Of a DNA stretch of 64,000 bases, positions 18,394 to 26,859 are shown piece after piece. A model generated the notes under the pieces. That model was not told the origin of the DNA, did not search any database, and saw only the letters and a list, made by a program, of their open reading frames with translations. Position numbers and translations under genes: made by a program. The stretch comes from JANQFV01 sp964468185. Its GTDB lineage: Bacteria > Planctomycetota > Phycisphaerae > UBA1845 > Fen-1342. Numbering within the stretch: position 1 is the first letter of the stretch; every line of letters begins with the position of its first letter. The DNA lies in contig CAYXTR010000001.1 in NCBI GenBank assembly GCA_964468185.1, positions 248,001-312,000 on the forward strand, in the 5' to 3' direction.

Positions 18394-19932
18394 ATGCGCA
18401 GCGAAACAGACCAGCCGCTTCTTTGCATGCGTGGCATGGGTAAGGCTTTCGCCGGTACGTGGGTGCTGCGCGATGTCGATTTGACCCTGGAAGCTGGCCA
18501 GATCCATGCCCTGGTCGGCGAAAACGGAGCCGGCAAGAGCACGTTGATCAAGCTACTGGGTGGTGTGTATCGACCCGACGGTGGGGAGATCGTCCTGCGG
18601 GGACGTATCGTCCGGTTCGGCAGTCCCCGGCAGGCGGAAGAGCAGGGTATCGCCATCATCCATCAGGAATTGGCCCTCATCCCCCACTTGTCTGTGGCGG
18701 AGAACATCTTCCTCGGTCGTGAGCCCGTGACCGCCACCGGCGTCATCGATCGGGTGAGATTGAACCGAGCCGCCGAGGCGTTGCTCGCGGCCAAGCTGGG
18801 GCTGACGCTGGACGTAACTCAGGCGGTGGGCGGGCTACCCATCGGCGTACAGCAGATGGTCGAGATTGCGAAAGCGCTCTCAAGAGAGGCATCTGTCCTG
18901 GTGATGGATGAGCCGACCAGTGCGCTCTCCGACGCGGACACGCGCCGATTGTTCGAGGTCGTTCGGCAACTGCGGGAGGCTGGCGTTGCGATCGTCTACA
19001 TCTCGCACAAGATGGACGAAATCTATGCGCTTGCGGACCGCATCACGGTCCTGCGTGACGGTCGCCACGTGGGAACGGCCACGCCAAAGGAGTTGCCGCG
19101 CGACCGACTGGTGCATTGGATGGTGGGGCGGCCCGTGAACCAGTTCTTCCCAAAACACGAAGCGCGACGTGGCAGTGAACAGCTTGCGGTTGCCGGTCTC
19201 GCGCTGCACGCGCCCGACCGGGGCCACTGGCTGCTGCGTGACGTCAGTCTCCATGTTCGCGCGGGCGAGATTCTTGGGCTGGCGGGCCTCATGGGGTCCG
19301 GAGCGAGCGAGCTCCTTGCCGCGATCTACGGTAGCCACGACCCGTCTGCCAGCGGCGAGATCCGCATCGCCGGCCGGTGTGTTGCGCGTCCGACGCCGGC
19401 CGATTCGCTTCGCCGCGGCGTGGCATTCCTTACGAATGACCGCAAGGCGAACGGTCTCGTGCTGCCGATGTCGGTCTTGCAGAACATCTCGCTGGCGACA
19501 CTCCAGCAGTGTCGCCGTTACGGCTGGCTGGATGGCGGGGCGGAGGTTCGTTGGGCGCTGCCGCTGATTCAACGTCTGCGACTGCAGGCGCCGGCCTTGG
19601 ATGCCGAGGTTGCCACGCTGTCCGGGGGCAACCAGCAGAAGGTCATCCTGGCCCGGTGGCTGTTAACGCGGCCCCGGGTGCTGCTGCTCGACGAGCCTAC
19701 GCGCGGGATCGACGTTGGCGCCAAGGCCGACATCTATGAACTGCTGAACGAGCTGACGCGTGCCGGCGTAGCAATCATTCTGATTACCAGTGAGTTGCCG
19801 GAGTTGCTGGCGCTGGCGGATCGCATCGTCGTCATGCACCGTGGGCGGGTGACCGAGGAGTTGACGCGCTCCGCGGCGACGCAGGAGCGTATCATGCACG
19901 CCGCGCTGGGGGCAGCATCCGGGCCTGCCTGA
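18394..19932 (+). CDS. Sugar-type ABC transporter ATP-binding protein (RbsA/MglA-like), orphan
   Basis: A 512-residue fused double ATPase of the ribose/galactose importer class. The first domain has an intact Walker A (GENGAGKST), a signature-like VQQMVEIAKAL and Walker B (LVMDEPTSAL). The second has the degenerate P-loop GLMGSGASELL typical of this class, a strong LSGGNQQKVILARW signature and LLLDEPTRGIDVGAK. In this family the ATPase normally lies with a membrane permease and a periplasmic sugar-binding protein. Neither is next to it: upstream is a divergent gene and downstream, after 172 nt, a TPR protein. It may serve permeases encoded elsewhere. Confidence 0.93.
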   Translation: MRSETDQPLLCMRGMGKAFAGTWVLRDVDLTLEAGQIHALVGENGAGKSTLIKLLGGVYRPDGGEIVLRGRIVRFGSPRQAEEQGIAIIHQELALIPHLSVAENIFLGREPVTATGVIDRVRLNRAAEALLAAKLGLTLDVTQAVGGLPIGVQQMVEIAKALSREASVLVMDEPTSALSDADTRRLFEVVRQLREAGVAIVYISHKMDEIYALADRITVLRDGRHVGTATPKELPRDRLVHWMVGRPVNQFFPKHEARRGSEQLAVAGLALHAPDRGHWLLRDVSLHVRAGEILGLAGLMGSGASELLAAIYGSHDPSASGEIRIAGRCVARPTPADSLRRGVAFLTNDRKANGLVLPMSVLQNISLATLQQCRRYGWLDGGAEVRWALPLIQRLRLQAPALDAEVATLSGGNQQKVILARWLLTRPRVLLLDEPTRGIDVGAKADIYELLNELTRAGVAIILITSELPELLALADRIVVMHRGRVTEELTRSAATQERIMHAALGAASGPA

Positions 19933-20027
19933 CCGCCGTGACGTGCGTGGCGCCCATCGCTCGTGGTGGTTGCCCGGCTCGGAGTCGCCGATCGACATGC
20001 TGCCACGTCGTCCGTGGCTGTAGTGCG

Positions 20028-20036
20028 TGATATACT
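20028..20036 (+). promoter_or_regulatory. Candidate extended -10 promoter for TPR gene
   Basis: TGATATACT, a TG-n extended -10 element close to TATAAT, lies about 70 nt before the downstream start. No good -35 sequence is at 16-18 nt. The small RNA promoter at 22390 has a similar TGATATAGT element. Confidence 0.4.
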
Positions 20037-20104
20037 GCGGTCGTGTTGAAGCGTGTATGTCGTGTCGGTCACTGTACTGAGGAGGAGTGCCCATCCGAGT
20101 CTTC

Positions 20105-21712
20105 ATGCTGACAACCCGACCGCTACTTTGTCTCGTGCTCCTGCTTCTGTGCGTTTCGCCGCCCGGCGGTTATGCCGAAGAGTCTGTGCCGGATGTGGCG
20201 GCCCTGCGACAGCAAGTCGAGGTGGATGCGCGCCCCCGCCTGGCGGTCGCCGGTTTTACCGGCGAAATGGATGATCGACGTGACGCCTGGGTGCCCGTGG
20301 CCGTGCAGGAGTTGCTGGCTCGGCGGTTGTTGCGAACAGGACGGGTCGTCACGCTCCCCTCGATTCGGCTGCATCAGGCGCGGGAAGAGTTGCGCGGGCC
20401 AGGGGGTGAGGCCTTGCCGTGGTCTCGGATTGCGGGCAGCTTGGGGGCTACGCATTTGCTGACGGGGCGGTGCACAGGACTTGTGAACGAAGTGGCAGTT
20501 GAACTCTCGCTTCAGACGCTGGCCGCGGAGGGTGACACGGCGCAGACGATCCCGGTGCCCGCCGATCGGCTCGAGCCGGTGTTGCACAGTGCGACCAGGG
20601 AAGTACTCAAGGCGCTTGACGTGGAAGTGGAACCCGCGGCGTTGAGACGACTGGCGGAGAGTGAGGCAAGTCGCGCACCGTCGGCGATCGAGTATTACGC
20701 GCAGACGGTAGTGCATGCGCGGGCCGGTGAGCCGCGTGAAGCCCTGCGCTACGCGCAGCAGGCTGCGGACGCGGATGCCCGCTTTCGGCCTGCGCTCGCG
20801 GTTCTGGCCCAGCTCGAATCGCAGGCCGGACCGGCGCGTTTTTCGGCGGCTGCCCGTCGGCTGCGCGTATTGAATGATCTGGGACGTTTGAAGGGGGATC
20901 CCTTCGATCGTGTTCGGGCCGAGATTGGCCAGGCGTTGATACTCCAGGGGACCGGCGCGTTTGAAGCCGCGCGGACACGCGCACAGACAGCCCTTGAACT
21001 CGCGACCGCAGAGCGGGATGTCTATGGGCAACTTGCTGCCATGAGTGCGCTGGCGGAGGTATATCTCACACGTCCTGTGGCGGTCCGCGCATCCAGTGAC
21101 GGGGAGCATGAAGCACTCGCCCGGGAAAGTCTGATGCAGGCGGGCGCGTGGCAGCGGGCCATTGTCGAGATGTTGGACGCACTGGGCGATCGGCTGGCCG
21201 AATTGCCTGCAGCGCAGAAACTTGCGCTGATTCGGTCCCGCCTGGAACAACATGAGCATGCCGGCGCTGCGTATCAACGCGCCCTGGAGCGCGCGCAGGA
21301 GCTTGGATCGAAGCCTCATCAGACGAGCGTGCTGCTGCTGCTGGCGCAATGGCACAGCCAGCGCGAGCAGTGGGATGAGGCACTGGAGGCCGCCCGCCAG
21401 GCGCTCGAGTTGGCTGGTGATGACCGTAAGCCGGCGATCCGCATGGTGGTGGGGGGGATCCACGAGGCGTTGGGCAGCAGTGCGCTTGCGCTGCGTCAAT
21501 ATGAACAGGCCTACGGTGCATTGCGCGACACCGACCAGCTCATGACACAGCTCGACTGCCTCAGGCAGATCGCGGTATTGAAGTGGAGGCTCGGTCAGAA
21601 GCAGGAAGCGATCAAGACGTTGCAGCAGGCGATCGATATTGCCCACGCGCTGGATTTGCGCATCGAGCAACCGCTTCGTGAGCAGTTGGATACCTGGAAG
21701 AGCGCTTCGTAG
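20105..21712 (+). CDS. Exported protein with TolB/FlgO-like domain and TPR repeats
   Basis: About 535 residues. A signal peptide spans roughly residues 1-24 (LCLVLLLLCVSPPGGYA). Residues 35-170 (RPRLAVAGFTGEM, followed by LLARRLLRTGRVV and ATHLLTGRCTG) resemble the outer-membrane lipoprotein fold found in TolB N-domain/FlgO-type proteins. The rest is helical with several 34-residue TPR-like units, for example QLYEAYGAL-type segments and RALERAQELG. The start is uncertain. A GTG 18 nt upstream lies only 1 nt after GGAGGAG, while this ATG is a long spacing away. Function is unknown; protein-protein scaffolding in the periplasm is likely. Confidence 0.65.
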   Translation: MLTTRPLLCLVLLLLCVSPPGGYAEESVPDVAALRQQVEVDARPRLAVAGFTGEMDDRRDAWVPVAVQELLARRLLRTGRVVTLPSIRLHQAREELRGPGGEALPWSRIAGSLGATHLLTGRCTGLVNEVAVELSLQTLAAEGDTAQTIPVPADRLEPVLHSATREVLKALDVEVEPAALRRLAESEASRAPSAIEYYAQTVVHARAGEPREALRYAQQAADADARFRPALAVLAQLESQAGPARFSAAARRLRVLNDLGRLKGDPFDRVRAEIGQALILQGTGAFEAARTRAQTALELATAERDVYGQLAAMSALAEVYLTRPVAVRASSDGEHEALARESLMQAGAWQRAIVEMLDALGDRLAELPAAQKLALIRSRLEQHEHAGAAYQRALERAQELGSKPHQTSVLLLLAQWHSQREQWDEALEAARQALELAGDDRKPAIRMVVGGIHEALGSSALALRQYEQAYGALRDTDQLMTQLDCLRQIAVLKWRLGQKQEAIKTLQQAIDIAHALDLRIEQPLREQLDTWKSAS

Positions 21713-21769
21713 GTCGCGTGTCGACCATGCCGGGTAGCTGGTGTGGCTGTTTGCCGGCCGGCGCTCGCT

Positions 21770-22171
21770 TCATGGCGCCAGGGCTGCCTGAATGATCGCC
21801 GCGTTCACGGCTGGCATACGTAGCGTAGTCAGTTCCTCCGTTGTGACCCAGCGGCAAGCTGCGCTAGCGCGGGGCCGTGCATCGCCGCCGCGATACTCGC
21901 AGAGCACGGGTGTGATGCGGACCACGCGGTCTGCATACTCCGCAACGTGCGCTTGCTGCACGCTATGTGCGTGCGCGACGATGCCGGTTTCCTCGTGCAG
22001 CTCGCGTACAGCGGCTTGTTCAGGCGTCTCCATGTCCTCGACTTTGCCACCGGGGAACTCCCAGTAGCCCCCGAGGTGCGCGGCGTCGTGTCGTAGCGTG
22101 ACAAGCCAGCGTCCATCGCGCTGCACGAGTGCGATGGCGATGCTGAGAACGGGTTTGGTTCCGTCGACCAT
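21770..22171 (-). CDS. mutT: MutT-type NUDIX hydrolase
   Basis: A 133-residue protein. The Nudix box is complete and in consensus spacing: GGKVEDMETPEQAAVRELHEETGI minus its first residue. Family members hydrolyse nucleoside diphosphate-linked substrates; small MutT-type proteins with the N-terminal SIAIALVQRDGRWLV pattern remove 8-oxo-dGTP. The start MVDGTKPVLSI was chosen because the upstream 49 codons are Arg/Pro-rich and without similarity. The long non-coding region containing the candidate RNA lies upstream of it on the opposite strand. The exact substrate is uncertain, so the symbol is by family. Confidence 0.85.
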   Translation of the reverse strand: MVDGTKPVLSIAIALVQRDGRWLVTLRHDAAHLGGYWEFPGGKVEDMETPEQAAVRELHEETGIVAHAHSVQQAHVAEYADRVVRITPVLCEYRGGDARPRASAACRWVTTEELTTLRMPAVNAAIIQAALAP

Positions 22172-22389
22172 GTGCTCATTGTGGGTGTTTGCGCGACGAT
22201 GTGCGAGCCATCGGTCGCTAATGGGGAGGAAGCCGGCGCGGCCAGGAAGGGGGTCGCGAAAGGCGGGCTTTCGGGAGCGCGCCCGGGCCGGAACCAAGCC
22301 ATGAAATCCAGTTCTCAATGTTGCGCAACCTATTTCTTTATAAGAGTTTAAGAAATTAGTGCCTGCCCGGCCAAATCAAGGGGTTTCTG

Positions 22390-22418
22390 TGGACAGCATA
22401 GTGCCGATCTGATATAGT
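22390..22418 (+). promoter_or_regulatory. Strong sigma-70-like promoter for candidate small RNA
   Basis: TGGACA (-35, one mismatch to TTGACA) and TATAGT (-10, one mismatch to TATAAT) are separated by exactly 17 nt. A TG one base before the -10 makes it an extended element. It is the best promoter match seen in the window. Transcription would begin near 22425. Confidence 0.65.
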
Positions 22419-22424
22419 CCGGGC

Positions 22425-22529
22425 AGTGATGGGCGCTTTGCCCGGCACTCAAAACACGGATTTTGCGGCTGTTCTAGCCGTGGCGCGCTTCCGGGACCAA
22501 CCGCCAGGTCTGGTCCCGGAAGTTTTTTT
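22425..22529 (+). ncRNA. Candidate small RNA or attenuated leader (about 105 nt)
   Basis: This segment lies between the strong promoter and a textbook intrinsic terminator and has no open frame of use. Predicted local stems are GGGC-loop-GCCC at 22431-22443, CGGCT/AGCCG near 22466-22480, and the 12-bp terminator stem at 22488-22522. It starts about 215 nt before pyrK and ends 110 nt before it. It could be an independent small RNA or a leader whose terminator regulates pyrK. I did not recognise a known riboswitch, 6S, SRP or tmRNA core. A pre-promoter stretch at 22360-22445 can also form a larger AGTGCC/GGCACT-closed structure, whose meaning is unclear. Confidence 0.5.
22488..22529 (+). terminator. 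Intrinsic terminator
   Basis: A perfect 12-bp stem (CTTCCGGGACCA paired with TGGTCCCGGAAG), an 11-nt loop and seven Ts directly after the stem. The T run fixes the plus strand. No protein gene on that strand ends upstream: the nearest plus-strand gene stops near 21712, far beyond the divergent mutT gene. Confidence 0.85.
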
Positions 22530-22638
22530 GCGCGATGTGCCTGGCACCACGGGCGTGGGTTCCACACTATGATGCACTACATGGGGCGAGTGCTTCGGAA
22601 GGTCGATTCTTCGCCTATTGCAGGCAGAGTGAGCAGAC

Positions 22639-23622
22639 ATGATCGACTTGCCTCTTAGGCACGCTGTTCGGTGCGCTGCGCTCGCGCACGTGGTGCGCGC
22701 GACGCGCATTTGTCGCGAGCACATCGAAGTCGAACTTGCGCTTGCGGATTTCCCGCCGTCGCACCCGGGACAGTTTCTTCAGTTGCTGTGTCGGGAAGGT
22801 CAAAGTAGCGCGGACGCTATTCGGGACTGGCCTGCCGACGGGTTTCCGTCTCTGGGGCATGACGATATGTCCTCGCGGCAGCCGTACTTACGCCGCCCGT
22901 TCAGTATCGCCGATCGTTTCACACACGAGGACGGCTCGACGCGATTGTGCGTAATCTCGCGCACGGTGGGGCCGGGGACGGCGTGGCTGGAGCGTCTGCG
23001 GGTTGGTGACGACGTTGACCTCACAGGCCCGCTCGGACGCGGCTTTCGGTTGCCAGCCAAGCATCAGCCTGCGATTCTGGTCGGTGGAGGGGTCGGCATA
23101 CCGCCGGTGCTCTATCTGGCGCGATGCCTGCATGAGGCCGGGCATGAGGATGTGCTGGTCATTCTGGGGGCGACTACGCGGGAATTGCTAGCGGTGCACC
23201 TCAGTGAGGAGCCGGCCAGCGGCGCGACGGCTACGCCGTGCGTAGCGCTGCCGGGCGCGGCACCGTTTGGCACGCTCGTGACGAGCGATGACGGCTCGAT
23301 CGGGATGCGTGGCGTGGTGACAGAGGCGCTGGCCCAGTGGTTTCACCGCGATCGTGACCGGGCAGCCGAAGCTCAGGTGTACGCCTGCGGTCCCGATCCG
23401 ATGCTTCAGGCGGTCGCTCGGCTGACGCGCGAGTTGAAACTCGCGTGTCAACTCTGTATCGAGCGGAACATGGGTTGCGGTGTTGGGACTTGCCTATCAT
23501 GCGTCGTTCGTGCGCTCGACAAGACGCAGGCGCCGGGGTGGCGTTGGGCATTGACCTGCACCGATGGTCCCGTCTTCGATCGGGACCAATTGATCGACTA
23601 TCAACCGCCACAACAGCCTTGA
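22639..23622 (+). CDS. pyrK: Dihydroorotate dehydrogenase electron-transfer subunit PyrK-like
   Basis: A 327-residue member of the ferredoxin-NADP reductase superfamily. It shows an FAD-binding region (YLRRPFSIADRF, VGPGTAWLERLRVGDDVD, GPLGRGF), a nucleotide-binding LVGGGVGIPPV and the CGPDPMLQAV segment. A C-terminal [2Fe-2S] motif (ACQLCIERNMGCGVGTCLSC) is the PyrK hallmark. In class 1B enzymes PyrK passes electrons from dihydroorotate oxidation by PyrD to NAD. No pyrD is adjacent; the next gene is a PhnD-like lipoprotein 30 nt downstream. It could therefore serve another oxidoreductase. An in-frame ATG follows the candidate leader. Confidence 0.85.
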   Translation: MIDLPLRHAVRCAALAHVVRATRICREHIEVELALADFPPSHPGQFLQLLCREGQSSADAIRDWPADGFPSLGHDDMSSRQPYLRRPFSIADRFTHEDGSTRLCVISRTVGPGTAWLERLRVGDDVDLTGPLGRGFRLPAKHQPAILVGGGVGIPPVLYLARCLHEAGHEDVLVILGATTRELLAVHLSEEPASGATATPCVALPGAAPFGTLVTSDDGSIGMRGVVTEALAQWFHRDRDRAAEAQVYACGPDPMLQAVARLTRELKLACQLCIERNMGCGVGTCLSCVVRALDKTQAPGWRWALTCTDGPVFDRDQLIDYQPPQQP

Positions 23623-23652
23623 CGGGGTGCAGCGCGGCGAGAGGAGCTCACG

Positions 23653-24681
23653 ATGTGCACGAGTCGGATACGACAATCTGTCCCAGGCTTCTTGTTGGCG
23701 ATTGGCGTGATCTGCGCGACGGGGTGCCAATCCGCCGGTCACCGGTTTCTGCAGCTCGTCGGCCTGGGCAATGAGCCATTGTCGCTGGCGCTGACTATTG
23801 ATCCACAGCCCACGAAAGCGGCAGAAGCGCTCAACCCGTTCAAGCCGTATGCACCTCTGCAGAAGGCACTTGGCGAGCACCTGGGACGGCCGGTGGCGGT
23901 GGACTGCTGTTTTCCGTTTCAGACCGGGTTGGGGCTTGAGGATGGGTGGTACGACCTGGCGGTGGTCACGCCGGGGCAGTTTGCGCGGCTGAAAAACCCG
24001 GCCGGGCTACGCGTTGTTGCGGTGCCGGTGGACGAGGCGGGGCGTGTTGCGACGGGTGCGGTGCTGATTGTGCCGCGTGACTCGGAGATTGAGCATGTCG
24101 CGGATCTGCGTGGCCAGCGCGTGATTTTCGGACCGGCGGATGACTCACGCACGCATTATGCGGGACTGGAGTTGCTCAAGTCCGCCGGGCTGAGCAAGGG
24201 CGATCTCAAGCTCGAGGTCTTGCCCGTCCCCGGCTCGCTCATGCACCGTCCCAACATGCATGCGACGGCCCAGGCGGTGCTTAGCGGCTCGGCCGATGCG
24301 GGGTTCATTGATGAGGCTACGTGGGAGGCGTTGCCCGACGCTGCTCAGGATGCTGATGAGCCGAGCCAAGATAAGCTGCGTGTCGTGGGTCGCACGATCG
24401 CGCTGCCTGGTCGTTTGCTGGTGGCCTCACCCAAGCTCGGTGACGCGACGATTGCGGATGTGCGGTCGTTTCTGCTTGCTGTCGGGCAGCGCGATCCTGA
24501 CGTTGTCGAGCCGCTGGGGATTGCCGGGTTCGGCCCGCCGCCTGATACGGCCGTCGCTAATGCACTGAGTTTGCAGCAGGTGGTGAGGCCGTCGAAGACG
24601 CGCGACAAGATTGAGGCCGAACTTGCCGAAGATGTGCAGTCAGAATCAGGTGAGGGACCGAGCCCGGAAGAGCCGGATTAA
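23653..24681 (+). CDS. PhnD-like periplasmic phosphate/phosphonate-binding lipoprotein, orphan
   Basis: A 342-residue protein with a lipoprotein signal (ICATGCQ lipobox near residue 24). The body follows the PhnD/type-2 substrate-binding pattern: PYAPLQKALGEHLGRPV, YDLAVVTPGQFARLKN, VADLRGQRVIFGPADDSR and a GSADAGFIDE hinge segment. This fold binds phosphonate, phosphite or similar anions for ABC import. No PhnC or PhnE lies beside it, so it may act as a sensor or with remote components. RBS GAGGAG precedes the ATG. Its stop overlaps the convergent metallophosphatase by 4 nt. The C-terminal tail is Pro/Glu-rich. Confidence 0.8.
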   Translation: MCTSRIRQSVPGFLLAIGVICATGCQSAGHRFLQLVGLGNEPLSLALTIDPQPTKAAEALNPFKPYAPLQKALGEHLGRPVAVDCCFPFQTGLGLEDGWYDLAVVTPGQFARLKNPAGLRVVAVPVDEAGRVATGAVLIVPRDSEIEHVADLRGQRVIFGPADDSRTHYAGLELLKSAGLSKGDLKLEVLPVPGSLMHRPNMHATAQAVLSGSADAGFIDEATWEALPDAAQDADEPSQDKLRVVGRTIALPGRLLVASPKLGDATIADVRSFLLAVGQRDPDVVEPLGIAGFGPPPDTAVANALSLQQVVRPSKTRDKIEAELAEDVQSESGEGPSPEEPD

Positions 24682-25958
24682 TCTCGTGCTGGTGCGGGCT
24701 GGGTCGTTGCCGGGGGCATGAGGGGTTGTGTGTCCGTTGCCGGCTTTCTCATGGTGTATTCATCGATCAACTCGCCATCCGAGCGGATCTGTCGGAGGGT
24801 GAGTTCAGGGCCGACAACGGTTACGTGCGTGAAGCTGTGATGCTCGAACTCACTTGCGACGACGTAGTCGGGCTGTGGCGGGCGTGGTTCGTATAGGCCG
24901 GCGCCGCCGGCGCCGGTGATCACATATATCACGCCTTCGTCGGCGCTGACGGGCTGGCCGCCCAACAGCGGCTTGGTGCGTTGATAATTGTGATCGTGGC
25001 CGCTGAAGACGACATCCACGGCCGCCCGCTCGAACGCTGGCACGAGTGTTCGCTGGATTCGCTCGTCGGGCGTGTACTTGCCGGCCGTGTAGGGCGGGTG
25101 ATGCATTGATACGAAGCGCCAGGTTGGTGCAGGCTCCGCGGATAGCGCGGCAACGAGCCAAGGCGCGACGGCGTCCCGCAGTGTCGTTTCGTCCAGATTC
25201 GAGTCGATTACCACAACGCGACAGGCTCCGAAATCGAACCAGTAGTTGTGCTCCGGCGGCAGGCCGGCGGGACCGTTCTCGGGCAGGTCGAAGACTTCGC
25301 TGTAGCCTTCGGCTGAGCCTTCGTTGTCCACGTCGTGGTTGCCGAGGCATGGCCAGAAGGGTGCGCGTGCCAGCAGATGGCGGTAGGGGGTGAAGAAGCG
25401 ATCGTTGTAGCGGTGTCGCGCGCCGTCCGGGTAAACCAGGTCGCCGGTGTGCAGCATGAAATCGGGCAGCGGCTCGAAAGCGCGCATGCGCTGGGCTAGC
25501 AGGTATTGTTCACGATTGCCTTTCCCGCTGTCGCCGAAGACGATGAAATGGAAGCGTTCTGCGGGCGTTGGACTGGTCTGAAAGGCGACCTCATCGGTCA
25601 GTGGCCGCTCTGCAGTGCGGATTTCGTAGGGGTAGGTACGCCCAGGCTCCAGGCCGGCGACGCGGGCGCTGTGTCGCCGACCGGACGCCTCGGCCGGCAT
25701 GGTTTGCTCCTGCCCGCCCACCAGCACTGCCAGCGTGCAGTCCGTCGGCCGACTTGTGTACCAAACGAGTGTGGCGGCGTCCTGCGCCGGCCTTTGCACC
25801 ATTGGCCCCTCGACAATCCGCACAGGCAGGATCCATGGGGCGATGGCGTACATTGCGTACGCGATAAGGATGATCACGACGATCCAGAACAGTACCGTCC
25901 TCGGTTTGGCGGGCCCGCGCCGCTGCGTTGCGACGACCTGCGGCGAATCCGTCATCAA
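24678..25958 (-). CDS. Membrane-anchored metallophosphoesterase (purple acid phosphatase-like)
   Basis: A 426-residue protein. A transmembrane helix near residues 22-46 (LFWIVVIILIAYAMYAIAPWIL) anchors it. A fibronectin-III-like N-domain (about 55-140) precedes the calcineurin-like phosphoesterase core. Metal-binding motifs are complete: FGDSGKGN, GDLVYPDG, GNHD, HHPPY and GHDHNYQR. This arrangement is typical of purple acid phosphatase-type secreted phosphatases and phosphodiesterases. The C-terminus is Pro/Thr-rich. It is the last gene of the rph-to-coaD run and abuts coaD with no gap. It might recycle phosphate from organic phosphate in the periplasm. Confidence 0.85.
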   Translation of the reverse strand: MMTDSPQVVATQRRGPAKPRTVLFWIVVIILIAYAMYAIAPWILPVRIVEGPMVQRPAQDAATLVWYTSRPTDCTLAVLVGGQEQTMPAEASGRRHSARVAGLEPGRTYPYEIRTAERPLTDEVAFQTSPTPAERFHFIVFGDSGKGNREQYLLAQRMRAFEPLPDFMLHTGDLVYPDGARHRYNDRFFTPYRHLLARAPFWPCLGNHDVDNEGSAEGYSEVFDLPENGPAGLPPEHNYWFDFGACRVVVIDSNLDETTLRDAVAPWLVAALSAEPAPTWRFVSMHHPPYTAGKYTPDERIQRTLVPAFERAAVDVVFSGHDHNYQRTKPLLGGQPVSADEGVIYVITGAGGAGLYEPRPPQPDYVVASEFEHHSFTHVTVVGPELTLRQIRSDGELIDEYTMRKPATDTQPLMPPATTQPAPARD

Positions 25959-26471
25959 CTAGCCTCTCTGGTTTCCAAGCACGTCGGCCAGGCGCTTTGC
26001 GACGTTCTCCGGCACGAGTTGCTGAATGCGGTTGACGTCGCCGCCACCCATTTCGTAGATCTGGCGGATATAGGTGCTGGATGTGAGTGCGTGCTGGTCG
26101 CTGGTGAGAATGAACACGGTCTCGACACCGCCAACCAGCCGATTGAGGTTGGCGATCTGGACTTCGTGATTGAGATCGGCCATGTCGCGGATTCCGCGAA
26201 CAAGGACGCGCGCTCCGCGGGCGCGGCAGAAGTCGATCGTCAGGCCGTCGTACGTGTCTGCCTGGACGTTGGGCAGGTCATTGATGTGCGGCAGCAGCAG
26301 CTCCAGACGCTCTTGCGGGCTGAAGATGTGCTCTTTGTCGGGGTTCTTGCCGATGCCCACAACGAGCTTGTTGAAGAGCTGTGCCCCGCGGCGAATGATA
26401 TCGAGATGTCCGTAAGTGACGGGGTCGAAAGACCCTTGGAATACCGCGACGATCGCTTCGTGATTTGGCAT
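25959..26471 (-). CDS. coaD: Phosphopantetheine adenylyltransferase CoaD
   Basis: This enzyme adenylates 4'-phosphopantetheine, the penultimate step of CoA synthesis. The 170-residue length is usual. The nucleotidyltransferase motif FQGSFDPVTYGHLDII sits at residues 11-25. The TSDQHALTSSTYIRQI segment replaces the more usual SSTxVKE, but retains the Ser-Ser ATP-loop and a basic residue. The start MPNHEAIVAVF follows the small gene's stop by 3 nt. It lies among housekeeping genes (rph, rdgB) in a single run. Confidence 0.95.
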   Translation of the reverse strand: MPNHEAIVAVFQGSFDPVTYGHLDIIRRGAQLFNKLVVGIGKNPDKEHIFSPQERLELLLPHINDLPNVQADTYDGLTIDFCRARGARVLVRGIRDMADLNHEVQIANLNRLVGGVETVFILTSDQHALTSSTYIRQIYEMGGGDVNRIQQLVPENVAKRLADVLGNQRG

Positions 26472-26474
26472 GTC

Positions 26475-26774
26475 TCAGTCGCTGCTGTGAGTCCGGGCAT
26501 CCGCTGTCTCGACTCGACGGGGGCAACTGCGCGGATGCGTGATACCCAGAAACTGTTCCCATTCCTCATGGACCGTGCAGTCGATGCCTTGCTCAGCCGC
26601 GCGCTGCTGCAAGTATGATTGCAGTGTCAACAGCATATCGTCCTGATCGAGCAGCTCAAAGGCATCGCAGCCGCCCGTTTGCAGTCGGCAGAAGAGGGCG
26701 ACGTATATCTGCTTCATCTGGTCCAGTGAGACGTTCAGTTGCACGTCGTTGTTGCCGCGCTGAATGAGTTGCAT
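26475..26774 (-). CDS. Conserved-looking small protein of unknown function
   Basis: A 99-residue protein that I do not recognise. It is acidic and soluble, with no signal or membrane segment. The central part VSLDQMKQIYVALFCRLQTGG reads as a helix. Two downstream helical segments follow (ELLDQDDMLLTLQSYLQQR). The ATG has GGAG about 8 nt upstream and the stop is 3 nt before coaD. It is very likely a real gene given the tight coupling to coaD. Confidence 0.65.
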   Translation of the reverse strand: MQLIQRGNNDVQLNVSLDQMKQIYVALFCRLQTGGCDAFELLDQDDMLLTLQSYLQQRAAEQGIDCTVHEEWEQFLGITHPRSCPRRVETADARTHSSD

Positions 26775-26859
26775 TCAGAACACTCCATTTGAAACCAACT
26801 TCCCCCTCGATGCTAGATGTGGCTGCGGCCCATTTCCAAAAAAGGGCGCGAGCGGTGCA

